From Pseudomonadota bacterium (lineage in GTDB: Bacteria; Chloroflexota; Ktedonobacteria; Ktedonobacterales; JACDGC01): DNA of 5,506 nt. The notes below the pieces were generated by a model. The model was not told the origin of the DNA. It made no database searches and worked only from the letters and a program-made list of their open reading frames with translations. The translations under genes and the position numbers were made by a program. The DNA is taken from the NCBI GenBank assembly GCA_021323815.1, contig JAJPKG010000304.1, positions 1 through 5,506 on the forward strand, written 5' to 3'. This document shows positions 4,387-5,506 of this stretch, in pieces; position 1 is the first letter of the stretch, and every line of letters starts with the position of its first letter.

Positions 4387-5506
4387 ATGACCGCACGCGA
4401 AGAACGGGGGACCGCAAGACCAGATGCGCTGTGGCTGCGCGATTATCTCAAAGCCAGGCTGACCGTCTGGGGGCTGGATCTGTGGAGTTTTTGGAATAAA
4501 CTGCACCGCGATTGGGTGCTCAAGTTTGCCAGCATGCTGGCCTATCAATTCATGCTGGCGCTGTTTCCGCTGCTGCTGTTCATGCTGGGCGTCTATGGGA
4601 TGATTGCGCCGCTGCTGTCGCGTGCCGACGCGGCGGACGTGCAGCAAGGTGTTTCGGGTCTGCTGCCGTTGGGCATCGGGCCGGCGGCGGTGGGCGCGGC
4701 CTTTGCGCGACTGCACCACGCGTCGGGATTGTTGCTGGTGCTGGGATTGGTGCTGGCCATCGGCTCAGGGGCGCATCTGTTTTATACGCTGCAAGACTGT
4801 GCCAACATCATCTTTCGCTTGCAGTCACGGCATTATCTCATCAAGCAGACCATAGCCATCGGTGCGATGCTGCTCTATTGTGGCGTTGTGCCGTTCGCCT
4901 TCGCCTTCGCGCTGGCCCCGGTGCATTGGCTGCACATGCCGGCACCGCATGGCTGGCCGGCGCGGGGCCTCGCCTTCCTTTTCGCCTGGATCGCCGCATC
5001 ATGCCTGCTGGCGCTGCTCTATAAAATCACCACCGAGGGGGCAATCGCCTGGCGGGCCGTCTGGCCGGGCGCGATTATCGCTAGTTTGCTCTTGATCGTA
5101 TATGAGCAGATCTTCCCGATCTACGTCCATACGTGGCTGAAACCTGATAATTATGGCGCGCTGGCGGGCTTCATCTTGATCGTGCTGGCCTTTTTCTATT
5201 ACCTGGCGTTCATCGTGCTGCTGGGGATGGAGATCACATCGTGGCGGGCGGGCCAGCGCGAGATGGGTGCATCGCTGCCGACCATCATCCATGCTGTGCA
5301 GGTGAATCGCTCACTGCGCGGGGTGGCGGGGCCAACGGCGGGCAAGCCCAGCGAGGATCTGAATAAACCCCAAACCGGCGATGAACAGGAAGCTGGGTCT
5401 GCGTCGGCAGCGAAACAGAAACACAAGAAGCCGGCGTTTTTGTGGGAGTGGATGGACGAGCTGCGAGGACGCTTTGCCGGCGAGCACCGGCGGCCTACCC
5501 TCGTCA
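4387..5506 (+). CDS. YihY/virulence factor BrkB family membrane protein, 3' end outside window
   Basis: An open reading frame of at least 373 codons with no stop before the right edge. It starts at an ATG 7 bases after an ideal AGGAGG (4374-4379). It encodes a polytopic inner-membrane protein with about six hydrophobic segments, near residues 48-75, 113-133, 155-178, 193-212, 224-246 and 259-281. Family signs are the FASMLAYQFMLALFPLLLF stretch in the first segment, matching the small-residue/LAYY/PLLL pattern of YihY proteins, and the WRAVWPGAIIASLLL stretch (222-236). A final segment ending in LLGMEI (278-283) also fits. A hydrophilic, lysine- and glutamate-containing tail follows from about residue 284. 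Usual family members are about 290-320 residues, so this one has an extra cytoplasmic tail of more than 60 residues. The family was once annotated as ribonuclease BN, which is wrong; its molecular function is not established. No promoter is clear in the 136-base divergent gap. Confidence 0.88.
   Translation, partial: MTAREERGTARPDALWLRDYLKARLTVWGLDLWSFWNKLHRDWVLKFASMLAYQFMLALFPLLLFMLGVYGMIAPLLSRADAADVQQGVSGLLPLGIGPAAVGAAFARLHHASGLLLVLGLVLAIGSGAHLFYTLQDCANIIFRLQSRHYLIKQTIAIGAMLLYCGVVPFAFAFALAPVHWLHMPAPHGWPARGLAFLFAWIAASCLLALLYKITTEGAIAWRAVWPGAIIASLLLIVYEQIFPIYVHTWLKPDNYGALAGFILIVLAFFYYLAFIVLLGMEITSWRAGQREMGASLPTIIHAVQVNRSLRGVAGPTAGKPSEDLNKPQTGDEQEAGSASAAKQKHKKPAFLWEWMDELRGRFAGEHRRPTLV

Noticed and set aside
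4512..5024. A 170-codon open frame on the plus strand inside the YihY gene
   Set aside because: It is frame-shifted relative to the YihY frame, which has an ideal ribosome binding site and membrane-protein pattern. The alternative product is a Gly/Ala/Arg-rich shadow.
5476..5491. GCCGG/CCGGC inverted repeat near the right edge
   Set aside because: Five-base GC arms inside a coding frame of this composition are expected by chance, and there is no T-run.
1..5506. Search for tRNA, rRNA, CRISPR arrays, transposase fragments and attachment sites
   Set aside because: Nothing resembling these was seen; the window looks like ordinary chromosomal gene content.

Overview
The window is GC-rich bacterial DNA with five protein genes, two of them cut by the window edges. 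There are no RNA genes, insertion sequences, CRISPR arrays or other obvious accessory elements. The gene mix and base composition would fit a Chloroflexota-like or similar GC-rich environmental bacterium. This placement is an impression from the protein types, not a demonstrated assignment.

Layout, left to right. (1) The start of a glycolate-oxidase-type iron-sulfur subunit (GlcF family), minus strand, running off the left edge. (2) A rho-independent terminator, then an L,D-transpeptidase (YkuD domain), minus strand. (3) A 334-base divergent intergenic region with two extended -10 promoters, one per direction, and two inverted repeats. (4) A 607-residue flavoprotein of the GltD/NfnB type on the plus strand. 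It has an N-terminal cysteine-rich domain, FAD and NAD(P)H sites, and a C-terminal two-cluster ferredoxin module. (5) A convergent junction with a strong GC-rich hairpin. (6) An alpha/beta hydrolase, minus strand. (7) Divergent from it, a YihY/BrkB-family membrane protein on the plus strand, still open at the right edge.

The genes do not form one operon, because strands alternate and hairpins separate the units. The two iron-sulfur proteins (GlcF-type and GltD-type) are both electron-transfer proteins, but they sit on opposite strands with a cell-wall enzyme between them, so a shared pathway cannot be claimed. The L,D-transpeptidase and the YihY protein act at the cell envelope; the hydrolase is probably a soluble general esterase-like enzyme.

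I found no clear undescribed multi-gene system. The most interesting point is in the large flavoprotein. The cysteine motif that GltD/dihydropyrimidine-dehydrogenase relatives carry as one N-terminal block appears split here, with one half at the N-terminus and the CLxC half about 470 residues later, next to the ferredoxin module.
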